Source: Takakia lepidozioides
Lineage: Eukaryota; Streptophyta; Takakiopsida; Takakiales; Takakiaceae
Length of the DNA stretch: 64,000 bases
NCBI GenBank assembly: GCA_030704615.1
Contig: CM060731.1
Location: 59,128,756 to 59,192,755 of the forward strand
Direction: 5' to 3'
Of this stretch, positions 1-12,299 are shown piece after piece. Numbering within the stretch: the first letter of the stretch is position 1; every line of letters begins with the position of its first letter. The position numbers were made by a program, and so were the translations under genes. The notes under the pieces were generated by a model. It was not told the origin of the DNA. It saw only the letters and a list, made by a program, of their open reading frames with translations, and searched no databases.

Positions 1-366
1 CTTTTGACTACAACTCCGTTTGAATCCTTCATTTCCTCCTCCAAAAATATCGACCCCGGTTTCAGGTGGTATCGAACGCAGAGATATTTCTCCATCAGAG
101 GAGGGCGGTACACTATAGCGCTTGGGTTTTCTGCCATGGGAGATGTGCACACAAGAGTGCCAGGACGGCGTTCGGACAAGCGCCCTGGGAGAAGGGGGAT
201 GCAGCGAGGGGAAGGAATGCAGGGCCGATTTTTCCGAGCGACGAAGCCTATTCACGAATCCGGGGAGCCCACTCTCCCGAAAATCCACTGTCAGAGAGTT
301 AATGAACCTTGTCTGCGGAATGCGGCCCCTGGCCTTTGCGCAATAACTGCCAACGGTATGCAGTCA
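1..366 (-). pseudogene. Element A: 5' part of SWIM-type transposase gene (partial)
   Basis: This segment is colinear and highly similar to 42,977-43,385, the 5' end of the transposase gene of element C, and lies in the same orientation. It encodes the stretch around YLCVRYHLKPGS. Relative to element C about 45 bp are missing after the phrase for the initial Met-Glu-Lys, which removes a short Cys/His-rich stretch. The gene continues beyond the left edge of the window. Its position left of a GGCGCC array and a plus-strand ParB-methyltransferase gene repeats the layout of element C, so I read it as the transposase half of element A. Confidence 0.65.
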
Positions 367-1079
367 TAAGGTATATGACCTGTGCAGATGCGCTGCACAA
401 ACCAATTATTACGGCGTCTGACAAGAAGCGTGGGGGGGGCGAGCGTGCAAGCACCTTCCCCATGGACAGAGGGAACTGATAGAGGTGGCATTCCAGTGGG
501 TCTGATTACAAGATTGAGTGCCAGACCCTCGCTGCCAAAAGTCAACATACAACAAAATGCAACATTGCGCAAAAAGTGGAACTTTGGTTCAAAGGAGGCA
601 TTTTTATTAATAATAAACTGTGACAAGTATGCATGCCCTCACAAGCCGAGGGAAGCCAGAAGTATGCATGCCATCCATGCTCAAGTAAGTTGGGAATTTT
701 TTCCCGTGTTGCACTATCCTCACCAAGAAGCTGGAACCTCGATTGGCCTCTCAATAAGCTCATGACTGACAGGGTGTCAGTAGGTGAAGACAATGGATGC
801 AGCCCGTTCGCCTTTGGTGTAGGGGACAACGGTGTCATCTCCTCCGATATATGCACCATCGTAAATCGAGATCTTTGCTGTGGAGAGACTGTGTCCATAG
901 GACTCATCCTTGTAGCTTATGAGAATGTCCCCATACACTGTTTGGGATGGAATCCTCTCTGGCATGTATGTACACCCGATGCAATCCTCGTAGGCCCACT
1001 GGCAGCACCTCCAATGATGTAGTAAGGCAGTGCGGCTTTTGGGGATGTTCCATGCAGGCGGATACTGCAGATCAACGAT
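367..1079. other. Unassigned interior of element A, possible minus-strand exon at 780-1,030
   Basis: Similarity to element C stops near 366. The rest has no gene I recognise. On the minus strand a stretch of about 80 codons (roughly 1,030-780) is open and has ordinary amino-acid composition, including TVYGDILISYKDESYG. On the plus strand 633-1,022 is also open. I cannot decide between them and assign no function. Confidence 0.3.
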
Positions 1080-1099
1080 TCACAGGCACCAAAGCCGCG

Positions 1100-2110
1100 C
1101 AAGCCCGTCCCCGGATGGAAAAACATCCCCCAGATGGAAAAATGGCGCCGAATTTCCATCCGAGGCCCGTTGGATGAAGTCGTCTCGGGGGGAGAGGCCG
1201 ACACCTGGCCGACAGAAAACATCCCCCGGATGGAAAAACGGCGCCGAATTTCCATCCGAGGCCCGTTGGATGAAGTCGTCTCGGGGGGAGAGGCCGAAAC
1301 CTGGCCGACAGAAAACATCCCCCGGATGGAAAAACGGCGCCGAATTTCCATCCGAGGCCCGTTGGATGAAGTCGTCTCGGGGGGAGAGGCCGAAACCTGG
1401 CCGAAAGAAAACATCCCCCGGATGGAAAAACGGCGCCGAATTTCCATCCGAGGCCCGTTGGATGAAGTCGTCTCGGGGGGAGAGGCCGAAACCTGGCCGA
1501 AAGAAAACATCCCCCGGATGGAAAAACGGCGCCGAATTTCCATCCGAGGCCCGTTGGATGAAGTCGTCTCGGGGGGAGAGGCCGAAACCTGGCCGAAAGA
1601 AAACATCCCCCGGATGGAAAAACGGCGCCGAATTTCCATCCGAGGCCCGTTGGATGAAGTCGACTCGGGGGGAGAGGCCGAAACCTGGCCGAAAGAAAAC
1701 ATCCCCCGGATGGAAAAACGGCGCCGAATTTCCATCCGAGGCCCGTTGGATGAAGTCGACTCGGGGGGAGAGGCCGACACCTGGCCGAAAGAGAACATCC
1801 CCCGGATGGAAAAACGGCGCCGAATTTCCATCCGAGGCCCGTTGGATGAAGTCGTCTCGGGGGGAGAGGCCGACACCTGGTCGAAAGAGAACATCCCCCG
1901 GATGGAAAAACGGCGCCGAATTTCCATCCGAGGCCCGTTGGATGAAGTCGTCTCGGGGGGAGAGGCCGACACCTGGTCGACAGAAAACATCCCCCGGATG
2001 GAAAAACGGCGCCGAATTTCCATCCGAGGCCCGTTGGATGAAGTCGTCTCGGGGGGAGAGGCCGACACCTGGTCGACAGAAAACATCCCCCAGATGGAAA
2101 AACGGCACCG
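1100..2110. repeat. 96-bp tandem array with GGCGCC-centred motif (element A)
   Basis: The block TGGATGAAGT recurs at 1171, 1267, 1363 and so on to 2035: ten units, each exactly 96 bp. Each unit carries GGCGCCGAATTTCCATCC next to a GGATGGAAAAAC arm, an imperfect palindrome around GGCGCC. Units differ at a few positions only, such as GTCGTC against GTCGAC. Because 96 is divisible by 3 and the unit lacks stops in several frames, long ORFs appear on both strands; they are artefacts. The array sits between the transposase and methyltransferase genes, as in elements B and C. Confidence 0.95.
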
Positions 2111-2224
2111 AATTTCCATCCACAGACGCCCGTATCAGCCCTTCTTCAACAATTTTTAGTCGTTGCATCTAGTTTTTCGCGTTTTTTTTACTAGTTACAC
2201 ACTAAACTTGGAATTTTTTGCCTG

Positions 2225-2575
2225 CAGGATGGAAATTCGGCGCTAGTCTCCCATCCGGCCGCGCTCCGAATTACCTGCAGGATGGACTTTTCCATCCGAC
2301 GTCTCGTGGATGAGAACAGCTCGGGCGGAGGGAGGGCCACGTTGCGTCCTACTTCATCCGCTGGATGGAAATTCGACGCCGTTTTTTCCATCCAGCAGGC
2401 GACTGATGAAGTCTCGGGGGAGGGTGGGCCTGTCGGCGCCTGTGGCCGACCTCCATACCTACGACATTTAATGGTGCAGTTGCGCATTAAATGTTCTCCG
2501 CCGTCGGTTTTGAACCGGATGTTCCACAAGGATTCCACGCTTGCTTCCCGAATACGCCTTCGACACCTGATGTGA
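2225..2575. repeat. Diverged GGATGGAAATTC motifs at the end of the element A array
   Basis: Scattered arms of the palindrome (GGATGGAAATTCGGCGC, GGATGGACTTTTCCATCC, GGATGGAAATTCGACGCC) lie between the regular 96-bp array and the first methyltransferase exon. The phrase CCGAATTACCTGCAGGATGG is shared with the element C array at 44,285, so the two arrays have a common origin. Confidence 0.7.
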
Positions 2576-2647
2576 CGCTTGGATGAAGTTCCATTCGAGG
2601 CATGTACGCACGCATACCTCGGGAGATTTTTTCTTTTGCTGGGACTT

Positions 2648-5600
2648 ATGCCGCGTGGAAAAGGGCGTGGCTTTCCTGAGAGAAACCCCACTCCCAGACC
2701 GCGGCGGAAGCTGAAGGCTTTGTACTACGGGCGGCGTCCAACCTCTCGTATGGCCAAACTGAAACTCCAGCAGGAGATCCCATTGTCTTGCTCACGACCC
2801 GCACCAACTAAAGCCGAGCACTCTCAAGCAAGCCCCTTCCTCTTTCGCTTTGTGTAACATGTGTGGTCTTCCTTGTTTTTTTTTTTTTTTTTTTGGCATC
2901 TTCAGCCTGGCAGCCCTGGAAGTGCATGGTTGCATCGCAAAAGCACGAGTTGGTGAGATGAATGATCAAGGTCAGAGGGGTTAGAAAGGAGCCAGGTCGT
3001 TGCAAAAGCAGGAGTTGGGGAGAAGAATGATGAAGGTCAGAGGGGTTAGATCCAAGTCGTTGCTGCATTGAGATTTGCAACAAGGTGCACACCTTCGCTA
3101 TAGATGACAGGTTGCATCCCAGAATTAAGGAAATCCATGCTGAGCTGTTACTGGTTGAGTGAAACTTAGATAGTTTGCAATGCGTGTGCACAGTCGGCAG
3201 CTCTAGAAAAGGCTGCTTCTGCATGTGATTCTTAGGGATTGCTTGGGTTTGTTTTCATTGTTGTTCCATGCCACTCCATACTTGGTTTTGTATTGTTTTC
3301 ATTGTTGTTCCACGATTGTTGCGATGGTGGTTTTCATTGCAATGTTGGTTCTCACGATTGTTGGGGATGACAGAGTGACGACGAGCCCAACACACTGGTG
3401 GTATCACTGACAGCTCCAACTGCTTGAGCAGTCACTCCAAAAGCCGCTACTCATTGCATGTTTGGATTGCCCAACTTGGGGTGGGAGGGCAAACTAAATC
3501 CTTTTGTTGGTGGACGGGAGGACCTACAGCGAGAGTACGACAGAATAGGCATTCGAGAGGTTGGTGCAGGCGGCATGGCAGGTGAAGGGCGTCGGATGAG
3601 GACAGCAGATCCGGCAATGGAGGAAGTTGATGCACATGCAGTAGGGCTCGCCCACGCAAAGAAGAAGAAGAAAGCCAAGCACATGCAATCCCCGGCGAGA
3701 GAGCCGTCACGGGCTGCGGATGGGGGAGTGAGCAGGGCGCGCGAGGGTGTTAGTTCGCCTCAATCAAAGGTGGTCGTCCTGGAGGCCTCCCCTGTTGCTA
3801 CCCCTAGTAAGAAACAGAAGGCCCGTGAGAGGGCAAAAGAGAGGGCAAAAGAATAGGCGAGACAAAAGGCTAGCCAGGAGGCAAGAGAATAGGCCACTGA
3901 AGAGGCCAGGGGTGTCGAAATGACAGATGCCCATGTAAGCGAGGGACGCACAGAGACGGTGGATCCCTCCAAGACACCACAAACAGGCAGTAACACACCG
4001 GTTACACCATCGCGGGTGGGAGCAGCCCACCAAATTACCCATACGGTGGAGACTGGAGGAGGGGAAAGAACACCACAAAGAGCACGGATTGTGGAAGTTC
4101 AAGGTGAAGCCGGGGAGAGGGCAGTAGAGACAGGGAGAGTGCTCGAGGTGGTTCCGGCGGTGGTTGACCATGTTGAGGACGACGAGAGGGAGCTTTCTGA
4201 CCAGGATGACATCCTCCCGGACATCCCCAGGCCCCAAACCCGGAGCATACAGGCTGGATTTGGCGGTCCGGGTGGGCTGCCGGAGAACCCCCCTGCAGGC
4301 GGATATGAAGTTGGCCGCTGCCAAGATGTTGGAGGCAACCCAGAACAACATTGGCAGGGTCCTGGGGGGCATGGTGTACCCGGCCAAGCTTTGGATTCCC
4401 CTTTGCCGCTTGGTTTCATTGCAGGTGGTGAGACCTGCCCTCCCAGGCGACATTGACAAGCTCAAATTCTTTTTCCGGGAGGGATATCGAATGGGGTCTG
4501 CCGCGTTTTACGTTTCCATGGAGAACGACCACGGAGCTTCTCGTGCCCACACTTCCGATGAGGTGGACAAATGGGGTCCCCATTGGCAAAGGCGAAATGA
4601 GGAGTTCGAGAGATTGATTGCTACTGATCCTCTTGTTTTACGTGTGGGACGGCAATCATCGCCTCTTGGCATGGATGAAGTACATAGCCCAAGCCCACCC
4701 CAACGACCTGGATTGGCATTTCGTCGTGGAGTGTGTTGTGCTCAAGGTTGCGGGGCCCAAAGATCGCAGTCTTCTCAAAGCGGCAATGGCAGACATCAAC
4801 TCGTAAGTTACAATGCCTCTTGTTTTGGAACTTTGAATTTGAAACAGTCATTTCATTGCCAATCGTCATATTTGTTGCAAATTCTCATTTCTGTATTGTT
4901 TAATGGAAATGTGGCATTGCAGGGTGACTGAGAATGCCTTCATTGCCACCAATTTGTCCCATATGCTCTTCCGAGTGAAGGATGTCGGGAAGCAGGGGGT
5001 GCAAGAGTTTGCCAATTCGCTCAGTGCCGACCTGCTGCGTAGGTCGGAGGCAAAGGCAGACAGAACCTGGTATAGGCTGAGCATGGACGCCATGGTGGAC
5101 TACATATTTCGGGTAAAGCTCTTGACTATTTTGTTCAGCTTATCTGTCTCTCCTCCCCCAATAGAAGAAAAAGTGTTGACCAGGATTTCTAATCTTATGT
5201 GCGCATTCTTGACAGACGAAAATTCAGCAGGATTTGGCACATACGCGGAGGTTCTACATGGAGTCAGAGGAGAAGAAACTAACCCTCCTGGCACTAGAAT
5301 CGTATCTCAAAGCTGCGGAGGCGAAGGCCCGCATAAAGTACAAGTCGCGGATGGTAAAGTACGTGGCCATAGCTGATCCCGCCCTTGGTGCCGACTTTCT
5401 GGTGGAGGTGGGGAAGCACTACTCCCGCGCTCTGAAGCCCACGATGTCATTGGAGAAGCTGCATCGTCTAGCCACATCGTGTGTGGATGCAACAGAAAAG
5501 GTTATACATTCTTAACCAAATTGTCGTAGCAGCAATTTGTTTTTGTGGTGTTTGGCGCTTACTAATATGCTGGGTGGTTGGACAGACCCGGTGGCTCCAA

Positions 5601-6021
5601 ATCTGGAATGGTTCCCAAAGTACAAGGGACATGTGGAGCTTCCCCAAACCCGACAAACTGTCCGACCCCACATTCGACATGTGGATGAACCGCATGACAT
5701 GGTGGTTTCAGGTACTTTCCCACGCTTCATTTGGGGCTTCTACTCTTGTATCGGATGGATTTATTGTATTTTTTGAGGAAAGCGGTCTGATGGAGAATGT
5801 TCACAGGTGACGACAAATGCACAAGAGCAGCTTGACACACAAGCACATCAGTTCAAGCTGGAGATTTCTGGTGAAGTAGAGAACCTACGCAACTATGTGA
5901 CGAGGTACTTTCTGCTCTACAAAACCGACCTATTCTTTCGAGAGATACCCCATGCCCGCCGGAGCCACGAGTTCACCGACCAGCCGAACGCGGACAAAGC
6001 GGCAATGCGCCTTCTGTACAG
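2648..6021 (+). pseudogene. ParB-DNA methyltransferase gene, copy A (5' half, decayed)
   Basis: This is colinear with copy C from exon 1 to the exon ending at 48,410. Exon 1 starts at the ATG at 2648 and has a basic motif (RRKLKALYYGRRP). The second coding block (about 3,440-4,802) holds a charged linker and the ParB-like domain. Further exons with GT/AG borders are 4923-5112, 5216-5500, 5586-5712 and 5807-6021. The ParB signature reads WDGNHRLLAWM in copy B; here the second block has two TAG stops (near 3,856 and 3,890), a deletion near 4,305 and a roughly 23-bp deletion near 4,632, just before the DGNHR coding. The methyltransferase half is absent: after 6,021 the sequence soon becomes CACTA transposon. 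Not functional as it stands. Confidence 0.75.
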
Positions 6022-6330
6022 GTACATACGCGATGCCTTTCTTTTTAGTCCCTACATTTCGAGGATTTAAGAGGCCTTATGTGGCGCATGAAAATTAGTT
6101 GTGAAGAAGTCCTTGGAAAAATGGCGCCGAATTTCCGGATTACTGAATTGCCGTGGGATTGCTCATGCCTTCCAGTCCTTGCTCCTCACGAAACAAGCGT
6201 CGTCTGGCTTCTATCCGTGTGGACTCTGCTTCATATATCCTGTCACAATCCGAGGGTCAGCCAGGAGATTGACAAAGGTGGCGTGGGAGATATGAAAAGA
6301 CGCCATATGCCAACTAATGATAAATGACTA
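6022..6330. other. Intron remnant of copy A and junction with CACTA element
   Basis: The donor GTACAT follows the last copy A exon, as in copy C. A single GGCGCC motif (about 6,125) then marks what in copy C is the array-bearing intron. The copy C pattern is lost by about 6,200. I could not find a clean CACTA terminus, so the junction is approximate. Confidence 0.4.
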
Positions 6331-6359
6331 AAACTTGGAAATCTGAATGTCAATGAAGT

Positions 6360-8482
6360 AGATTTCTTACCCCAACATGACTGACAGACGAGGATGGTTC
6401 TGAATGATGTACTCATGTACAATATCACGCGGGTCATTCAATTTTCGGGCTATCTCATTTGAAATGCATCCTACAGCTGCCCATTCACGGACTTTTCAAT
6501 CACATAAACCTCCGTTGGATACGCCAGATTTCCCAGGGAAAAGGGAATTAGCGGGTATCCATCGAAGCCACCACCTTAACCGCGACAATGGGCATGTGGG
6601 GGGGCATTCCATAGTACATAAATTCCTCCTTGGAAAGCATTGAGCTCGTGGGAATAGTTCCAAAGCATTTGTAGAAAAAAAGGTGGATGCGTTGCCGAAG
6701 CAAGCGTAATTTATGGTGTCACTTGACGCCATAGGGCTACTGCCTTCCGGTGGGAAGGTAGACACAGTAATGACTTCCAACAAGTGGATTGAATCCACAA
6801 CCACTCGTGAGAGGGTATGTGCCCTTTACCACTGGGCTACATGCTGGTTGTCAACATCTGCATCCCACACCCTTTGTACACTTCCATCAAATCCTGCCAT
6901 ATACTCTGTGCAAAAACCCAATGCTTCTTCAAATTGGTATCCTTCTGCCATGCTCCCCTCGGGCCTTGCCATGTTTCTTACGTAGCCCTTCATATCTTTC
7001 ATTGCCCGCTCCATGGGGTACATCCAACGAGATGCTACGGGCCCGCATAAGTACAACTCATCCACTAGGTGAACAACCAGATGTGTCATCACATCAAAAA
7101 ATGATGGTGGGAACTCCTTCTCTATAATACACATAGTGACAACTGCTTCAGTTCTCAATTCCTCATACTCTACAGGATTCACCACTTTTGCACACAACTT
7201 CTTAAATACACGACATACTCGCAAAATGGCCCTTTGAGGACCACTTGCCATGAGCCCACGGATAGCAAGCAGTATAATTTGCTGCATGAGCACATGATAG
7301 TCATGTGATTTCATGCCAGACAATTTCTTCTTCACCACATGCTTTTTGAAAGCTGATGCGTAGCCTGTTGGCACTTTCAAGTTCTGCACAATCTCCAAAA
7401 AGACTTGTAACTCAGCCTCAGTGAGGACATGAGGGGCAGGAGGCATAATTAACGTATCTGCTCTGTCAGGATCACGTTGTAGCCACAATTCCGGGCGCAT
7501 CCCAAGTAGCTCCAAATCACGGCGAACTTTCAATGTGTCTTTCTCACCAAAAGATAGTTTTAATAATATTTTCAGCCAAGTTCTTCTCGCAATGCATTGC
7601 GTCAAACGTGTGGCGGATGAGGAGACCCTACAAAATGAACACATAAGCAATTGAGCATTTACTCATCACAATTTAAACAAAAAACGTGAAAATGTACACA
7701 GACAATTTAAAGGCCATGAAGGAATTACCTCCCAATAAGGTAAGACATATAAAATTGACAATCGCTTAACTCCATGAGTTTTTGCTGGGTCTGTCCTGCT
7801 ATCTGGCGTCCCTCCGTTTTCCACCCATGCAGTGCGAGCTGTTGCAAGCTCCTTGATTTGTGTTCCAGTCTGCGTTTTTGGAGGAGTTTCATGCTCAGTA
7901 GCGCCATTGAACATTCTTGACCTTCTATATGGATGATTGCGGGCCAAAAATCTTCGGTGGCCTAGGAAAACAATTTTTTCCACATGTGTGTAACTGCTGT
8001 GAAGTCACCCCGGGTCCACAAGCTGGACAACCAGCATAACCTTTCGTCACTTGACTTGAGAGCAAGCCATATGCAGGGTAGTCATGGATTGACCACATCA
8101 ACACTGCCCTCAGTGTGAATTCGCGTTGACCACGAGGCCGGGAAATACATGAGCTGCAATCCCTCTCCATAGTTCCAGTAGCTCTTCCACTAGGGGCATC
8201 GGGTAAACATCTACGTTGTCCGAGGTAACAGACTCCTTACCAGGAATCAGTAGCGCTAACATGACAAGGAACCTTTTGGTCATCAACCACGGAGGCAAAT
8301 CGTAATTGACCAAGAGAATGGGCCATGTGCTCCAACTTGTGGATTGAGCTCCGTAGGGATTTACACCGTCTAAGGCCAATCCAAATCGCAGAGATCGTGG
8401 CTCTGCAGCAAAAATCCTCAAATGTGGTGTCAATGTGTCTCCATGCTTTGCTATCAGCTGGATGGCGAACCAACCCATCCTG
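6360..8482 (-). pseudogene. tnp2: CACTA (En/Spm-type) transposase, 3' part
   Basis: Read on the minus strand from 8,482, the sequence gives hallmark stretches of plant tnp2 transposases in order: DGLVRHPADSKAWRHID, LRFGLALDGVNPYG, WSTWPILLVNYDLPPWL, RAVLMWSIHDYPAYG, GHRRFLARNHPYRR and ILYVLPYWE. An intron of about 80 bp follows (about 7,730-7,650). Next comes a DUF4218-like region with KLSGMKSHDYHVLMQQ, FPPSFFDVMTHLVVHLVDE and GPVASRWMYPMERAM. A one-base gain in a T run (near 7,550) breaks the frame after HCEKNLAENIIKTIF. Near 6,400 a stretch reading IVHEYIIQNHP fits the C-terminal part. The 5' part lies at 21,226-21,974, beyond the nested retrotransposon. Confidence 0.85.
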
Positions 8483-8487
8483 GCTCT
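8483..8487. repeat. Left 5-bp target site duplication (GCTCT) of the Ty3/gypsy element
   Basis: GCTCT immediately precedes the 5' LTR (TGTTAG...) and recurs at 21,221-21,225 directly after the 3' LTR. Removing the element and one duplicate joins the two halves of the tnp2 reading frame without a shift. Confidence 0.95.
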
Positions 8488-9522
8488 TGTTAGAGGACTG
8501 TAGGGGACTTAGACACTTATACGGGATCTGTAGGGTACCCTTAATTTTTGCACAGACTGAGACCAACAGGAGCCTTAGGGGTGACAGCAGCGCACTGTAG
8601 AAGGGGGTTACACAGCCAACACAGCCGTTACAGTCGTCACAGCCAACACAGCCAACACAGTCGTCACAGTCGTCACAGCCGACACAGCCAACACAGCCGT
8701 TACAGTCGTCACAGCCGACACAGCCAACACAGCCGTCACAGTCGTCACAGCAGACACAGCCGACACAGCCGACACAGCCCGGCACAGCCACACAGCCAGT
8801 CACAGCCCGACACAGCCAAACACAGTCGCACAGTCAGTCACAGCCCGTCACAGTTTCACACAGCCAGTCACAGCTTGACACAGCTGTCACGATAATAGGG
8901 AACGAAGAGTAGGACAGGGAACGACTGTGGGGAACAACACCTGTGAAGGGAGCATGTTAGTTCACAGACGACGGTTAGAGAGGGAAACGGTTAGAACCGC
9001 GGATAGGAGGATAAAGGGAGAAACGGGGAATGAAGGAGGGGGATCATCATTATTCGGGGGGACTTCGGAGTCAGGCAGGAGCGGAGATCGGAGCAAGAGA
9101 TGGAGAGCACGATGAAGGAGGAAAGAGGATTAGTAGATGCTTGTTATATGCAAAGCTGTAGTGATATTGGAGAGCAGATTAGAGACATAATGGCTTCGGC
9201 CTGATACCTGATAAATCATAATCTGATACTTATACGATACAATCACACTGTGTAGAGAGATCTGAGAGAAGCTGTGGATTGAATGGATGAGTGAAGGAAA
9301 CCGATAGATTGATGAAGCAAACTGATACTTAATTATCAATGCCAAAGGTAGCTAAGATGAATGAGAAAAAGGAAACGCATAGGAAACACCCCCATGATAC
9401 ACTAGCTGTAGGTCATGACTGATTGTTCTGCGCGGGCTGAGTACTTAGAGATTTCCAACTCTTCTATCTTGGAGTTTCCGCCTCGGATAGCGAAGGGATG
9501 GGTGAGTAAAAGCCGCGCGACA
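8488..9522 (+). repeat. 5' LTR
   Basis: It is 1,035 bp long with TG...CA ends and is nearly identical to 20,179-21,220 apart from satellite length. Positions 8,611-8,890 are a CACAGCC-type minisatellite. The open frames in that satellite, reading repeats of Cys/Asp/Gly or Thr/Val/Ala, are repeat artefacts. Confidence 0.95.
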
Positions 9523-9524
9523 TT

Positions 9525-9542
9525 TGGCGACCATACTGGGGA
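9525..9542 (+). promoter_or_regulatory. tRNA primer-binding site
   Basis: TGGCGACCATACTGGGGA begins two bases after the LTR end. The TGG start matches the complement of a tRNA CCA 3' end. I cannot assign the tRNA species by eye. Confidence 0.75.
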
Positions 9543-9549
9543 CCTGGGA

Positions 9550-12130
9550 CATGAACAACCAGATGTGACAGGCATCTGGTGGGATCATGGTGGTTGGACC
9601 ATTAAAGAATTTGAAGTGAATCAAATTCCCTGTGGAACGAAGGAAGAAAGATTGTCCAAACAATTCTTTCAAAGGTTCTTGGAATTGCCAGACGGATGTA
9701 AAGAAAATATTCTTAAACGAGTGCATGATGCTGATCCAGAATGGGGTCTGGAGAAAGGAGTGATAAAGATTTATCAGGTAGCCTGTAGAGGAAGAGCACG
9801 TTGGTTACCAACATTAGTTTATGTGATAGCTTTGCTATCCATTAAACGAGTAGAGTTTGAAGGCTGGGAAGAAAGAAAGGTGAATGTTTATACTCATATG
9901 CATGAAGAGCTTGTACTGGTAAAGAATTGGATTCCAAAGGATATTTTGTGGATCAAACTCACACCAAGAACAGCTTTTCAGACTTGTTTGCCATATGGTT
10001 ATATGGTAACGGAGACTTCAAGTATAGCCAAGGGTGCATTGAAGCTTGAAAGAAACCCAGGCATATACGAGAGATATTACAGAAGAGAGTTTTGGTTATT
10101 GCCACATTAAAAGAAATGAAAGACATGGGACATGAGTGATGAAAGAGAAGCTAGACGACAAAGATATTCATCAAAAGAGAAAGCTATCTGAAAGCTAATT
10201 ATCCATATCTTTGGGAGAGAGGAATAGACATAGGGGAATCATCTGGACCTCTCACACCATCAAGATCAAAAAGTGCATCACCTATACCGGAAGAACTAGA
10301 GTTGGATGCCACTCCTTCTGTTTCTTTGCAAGAAAGATTAAGGGAATTGGTACAGGAAGAAGATCAATCACGAGGAGAAAGATCTGAGGTACATCCTTGG
10401 ATAAAAGACTTGACAGAAATCTTTGATAAGAGTTGGCATGGAACACCAAAAGCAGGAACTCCAGTTTCTGAAGCAGAAGATGAAGAAGGGAAGAGGATGT
10501 GGCAGAGCCAACGGAGAGTTCAGACTCTCCAACACCATTACAGTTGAGTTACATGAGTGAAGAAGAAACCCAAGGGCAGAACTTGGAGGATGAAAACAGA
10601 GAGAAGAAATTAGAAGAGGAAGAATATGAAGAAGTAGACCCAACAGCTGAGGTTGAGACTACAACCAGGACATCCCAACCCGTTGGACCTGGATCAAGTG
10701 GAGCACTTGGATCACAGGCCAACGAAGGTGTCGGCTCAGGGGGATCAGGCGGGCTGCCTGGATCTGGCTCTGGGGGGACAGGGAGTGTGGGAAGTAGTGC
10801 AACTGAAGCTGGGAATACTGTGAATATCGTGGGACCAGAAGCAAGGAGTGCTCAAGGGCCACCACTTGGTGGAAGATCCACCACAAAAAAAAACAGGTCC
10901 AGAAGGACCAGCACCAGCAAGGGTGCCAGCACCTGCCAGTGGGCAGAAGGTAGGGCCACAGATGGCGTTACAACCAACACGGGCAAAACCACCCTTTCCA
11001 ATATATTCAGGAAAAGGGGATCCCGATGTACACATTAGCCAATTTGAGCACATGTGTATAGTGAACAATGAGAATGGCGATGATGCCAAGATGAGACTGT
11101 TTCCTTGTTCACTTATCAAGAAAGCAAGTGAATGGTATGCAAGATCCCTGATAATCATTTCCTAACCTGGAATGGCTTGAATACAGCATTTCGAAATAGG
11201 TTCAGGACAAGTAAAACTGAGGATGAAGTGTATGGAAGTTTACAACAGCTGAAGCAGAAGAAGCATGAAACTGTTGAAGAGTATTGGAGAAGATGGAATT
11301 GATGATGAAAAAGCTGGCTGCAGTACCAGCGCCCGGTTTACAGAAGACTTGGTTTGTGAGTGGATTAAGACCAGAGTTGCAAAAGAAAGTGGATATGTTA
11401 CCCCATAATACAGTGGAGGAGGCATTTGAAACTGCGAACAGAATTGAGCAATTGGGAATGCTCAGGAGAGAGAAAAAAGAAGATGAGGACTGAGGATGAG
11501 TCAGATGAAGAAGAAGAGCAAGAACTAAAAAGAAAGAGTAAGAGAAAGGAGAAGTTGAAGAGGGATAACTATGAAAAAAATTGGAAGAAATCTTGAAGAA
11601 GTATGCCACAGAGGCTGCAACACATTGGAGGAAGGGTGTATGGTGTGCAAAGTGCCAGAATGAAGGCCATACCACCACAGAATGCCACATGAAGGAGAAA
11701 CACTGTACTATCTGTAAAATGGATAACCATTCTACTGAGAATTGTTACTACAACAGAAGGACAGCTGCAAGAGAACCTAGGCAAGTAAGGGTGCATCAGG
11801 TGCAGCCCCAGCCAAGAAGAAATAATGATCAGGACCACTATGGTAGGTCTGGTGGTTATAACAATGGCATGGAAGGGAGAGGTAATTCAAGAGGGAATTA
11901 CCAAGGAAATTCCAGGAGGGGGGGTGGGGGGGGGGGGGGGACCAACTCCGGGGTAATCCAAGGGGGAAATTACAGACTGGAATCAGGATTATAGAAATAA
12001 TCAAAGACAGACCAAGAGGCGAAGGGACCCATACCCCGAAGGTGAAGAGCTATGTTACTAGATGTAATCAGCCAGGACATCGCAAGGCAGCAGTTCTGAT
12101 TCTGGATAAGAAAAAAGAATGGACATGAGA
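9550..12130 (+). pseudogene. gag: gag region of the Ty3/gypsy element (frameshifted)
   Basis: A first block (about 9,550-10,110) encodes a conserved N-terminal stretch with WWDHGGW and KQFFQRFLEL. An acidic, Gly/Ser-rich linker follows to about 10,850. The capsid-like core (about 10,950-11,490) has PPFPIYSGKGDPDVHISQFE and LFPCSLIKKASEWYAR, the pattern of Retrotrans_gag. Nucleocapsid knuckles follow: CAKCQNEGHTTTEC and CTICKMDNHSTENC (11,650-11,750), then a third diverged one near 12,060. Several frame changes (near 10,110, 10,550, 10,900 and 11,150) and a G run at 11,920-11,940 break it, so no single Gag protein can be made. Confidence 0.8.
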
Positions 12131-12299
12131 TGAAGAGCTTTGCCTGTGAATGAGGGCCCCAGTGGGGGCCCAAGCTCACAGGGTTAGGCCATGTGTTGGA
12201 CCAGAACAGTAAGTTTACAATGATAGTAACAAGAAGTTAAAGCCAAAAACTATACCTACAGTAGAAGAGGAAGAAGATGAGAATGGAAGTGGCAATGAT

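Noticed and set aside
917-2172. Four overlapping long ORFs (341-400 codons) on both strands
   Set aside because: They are translations of the 96-bp tandem array, open only because the unit length is a multiple of three.
3764-4465. 233-codon minus-strand ORF opposite the copy A linker
   Set aside because: It is antisense to the linker and ParB coding, which is shared with copy C in the plus frame.
8237-8895. Cys/Asp/Gly-rich and Thr/Val/Ala-rich ORFs
   Set aside because: They read the CACAGCC satellite of the LTR; the same happens at 20,111-20,607.
9130-9345. 71-codon minus-strand ORF in the LTR, repeated at 20,828
   Set aside because: It is identical simply because the LTRs are identical; no coding features are visible.
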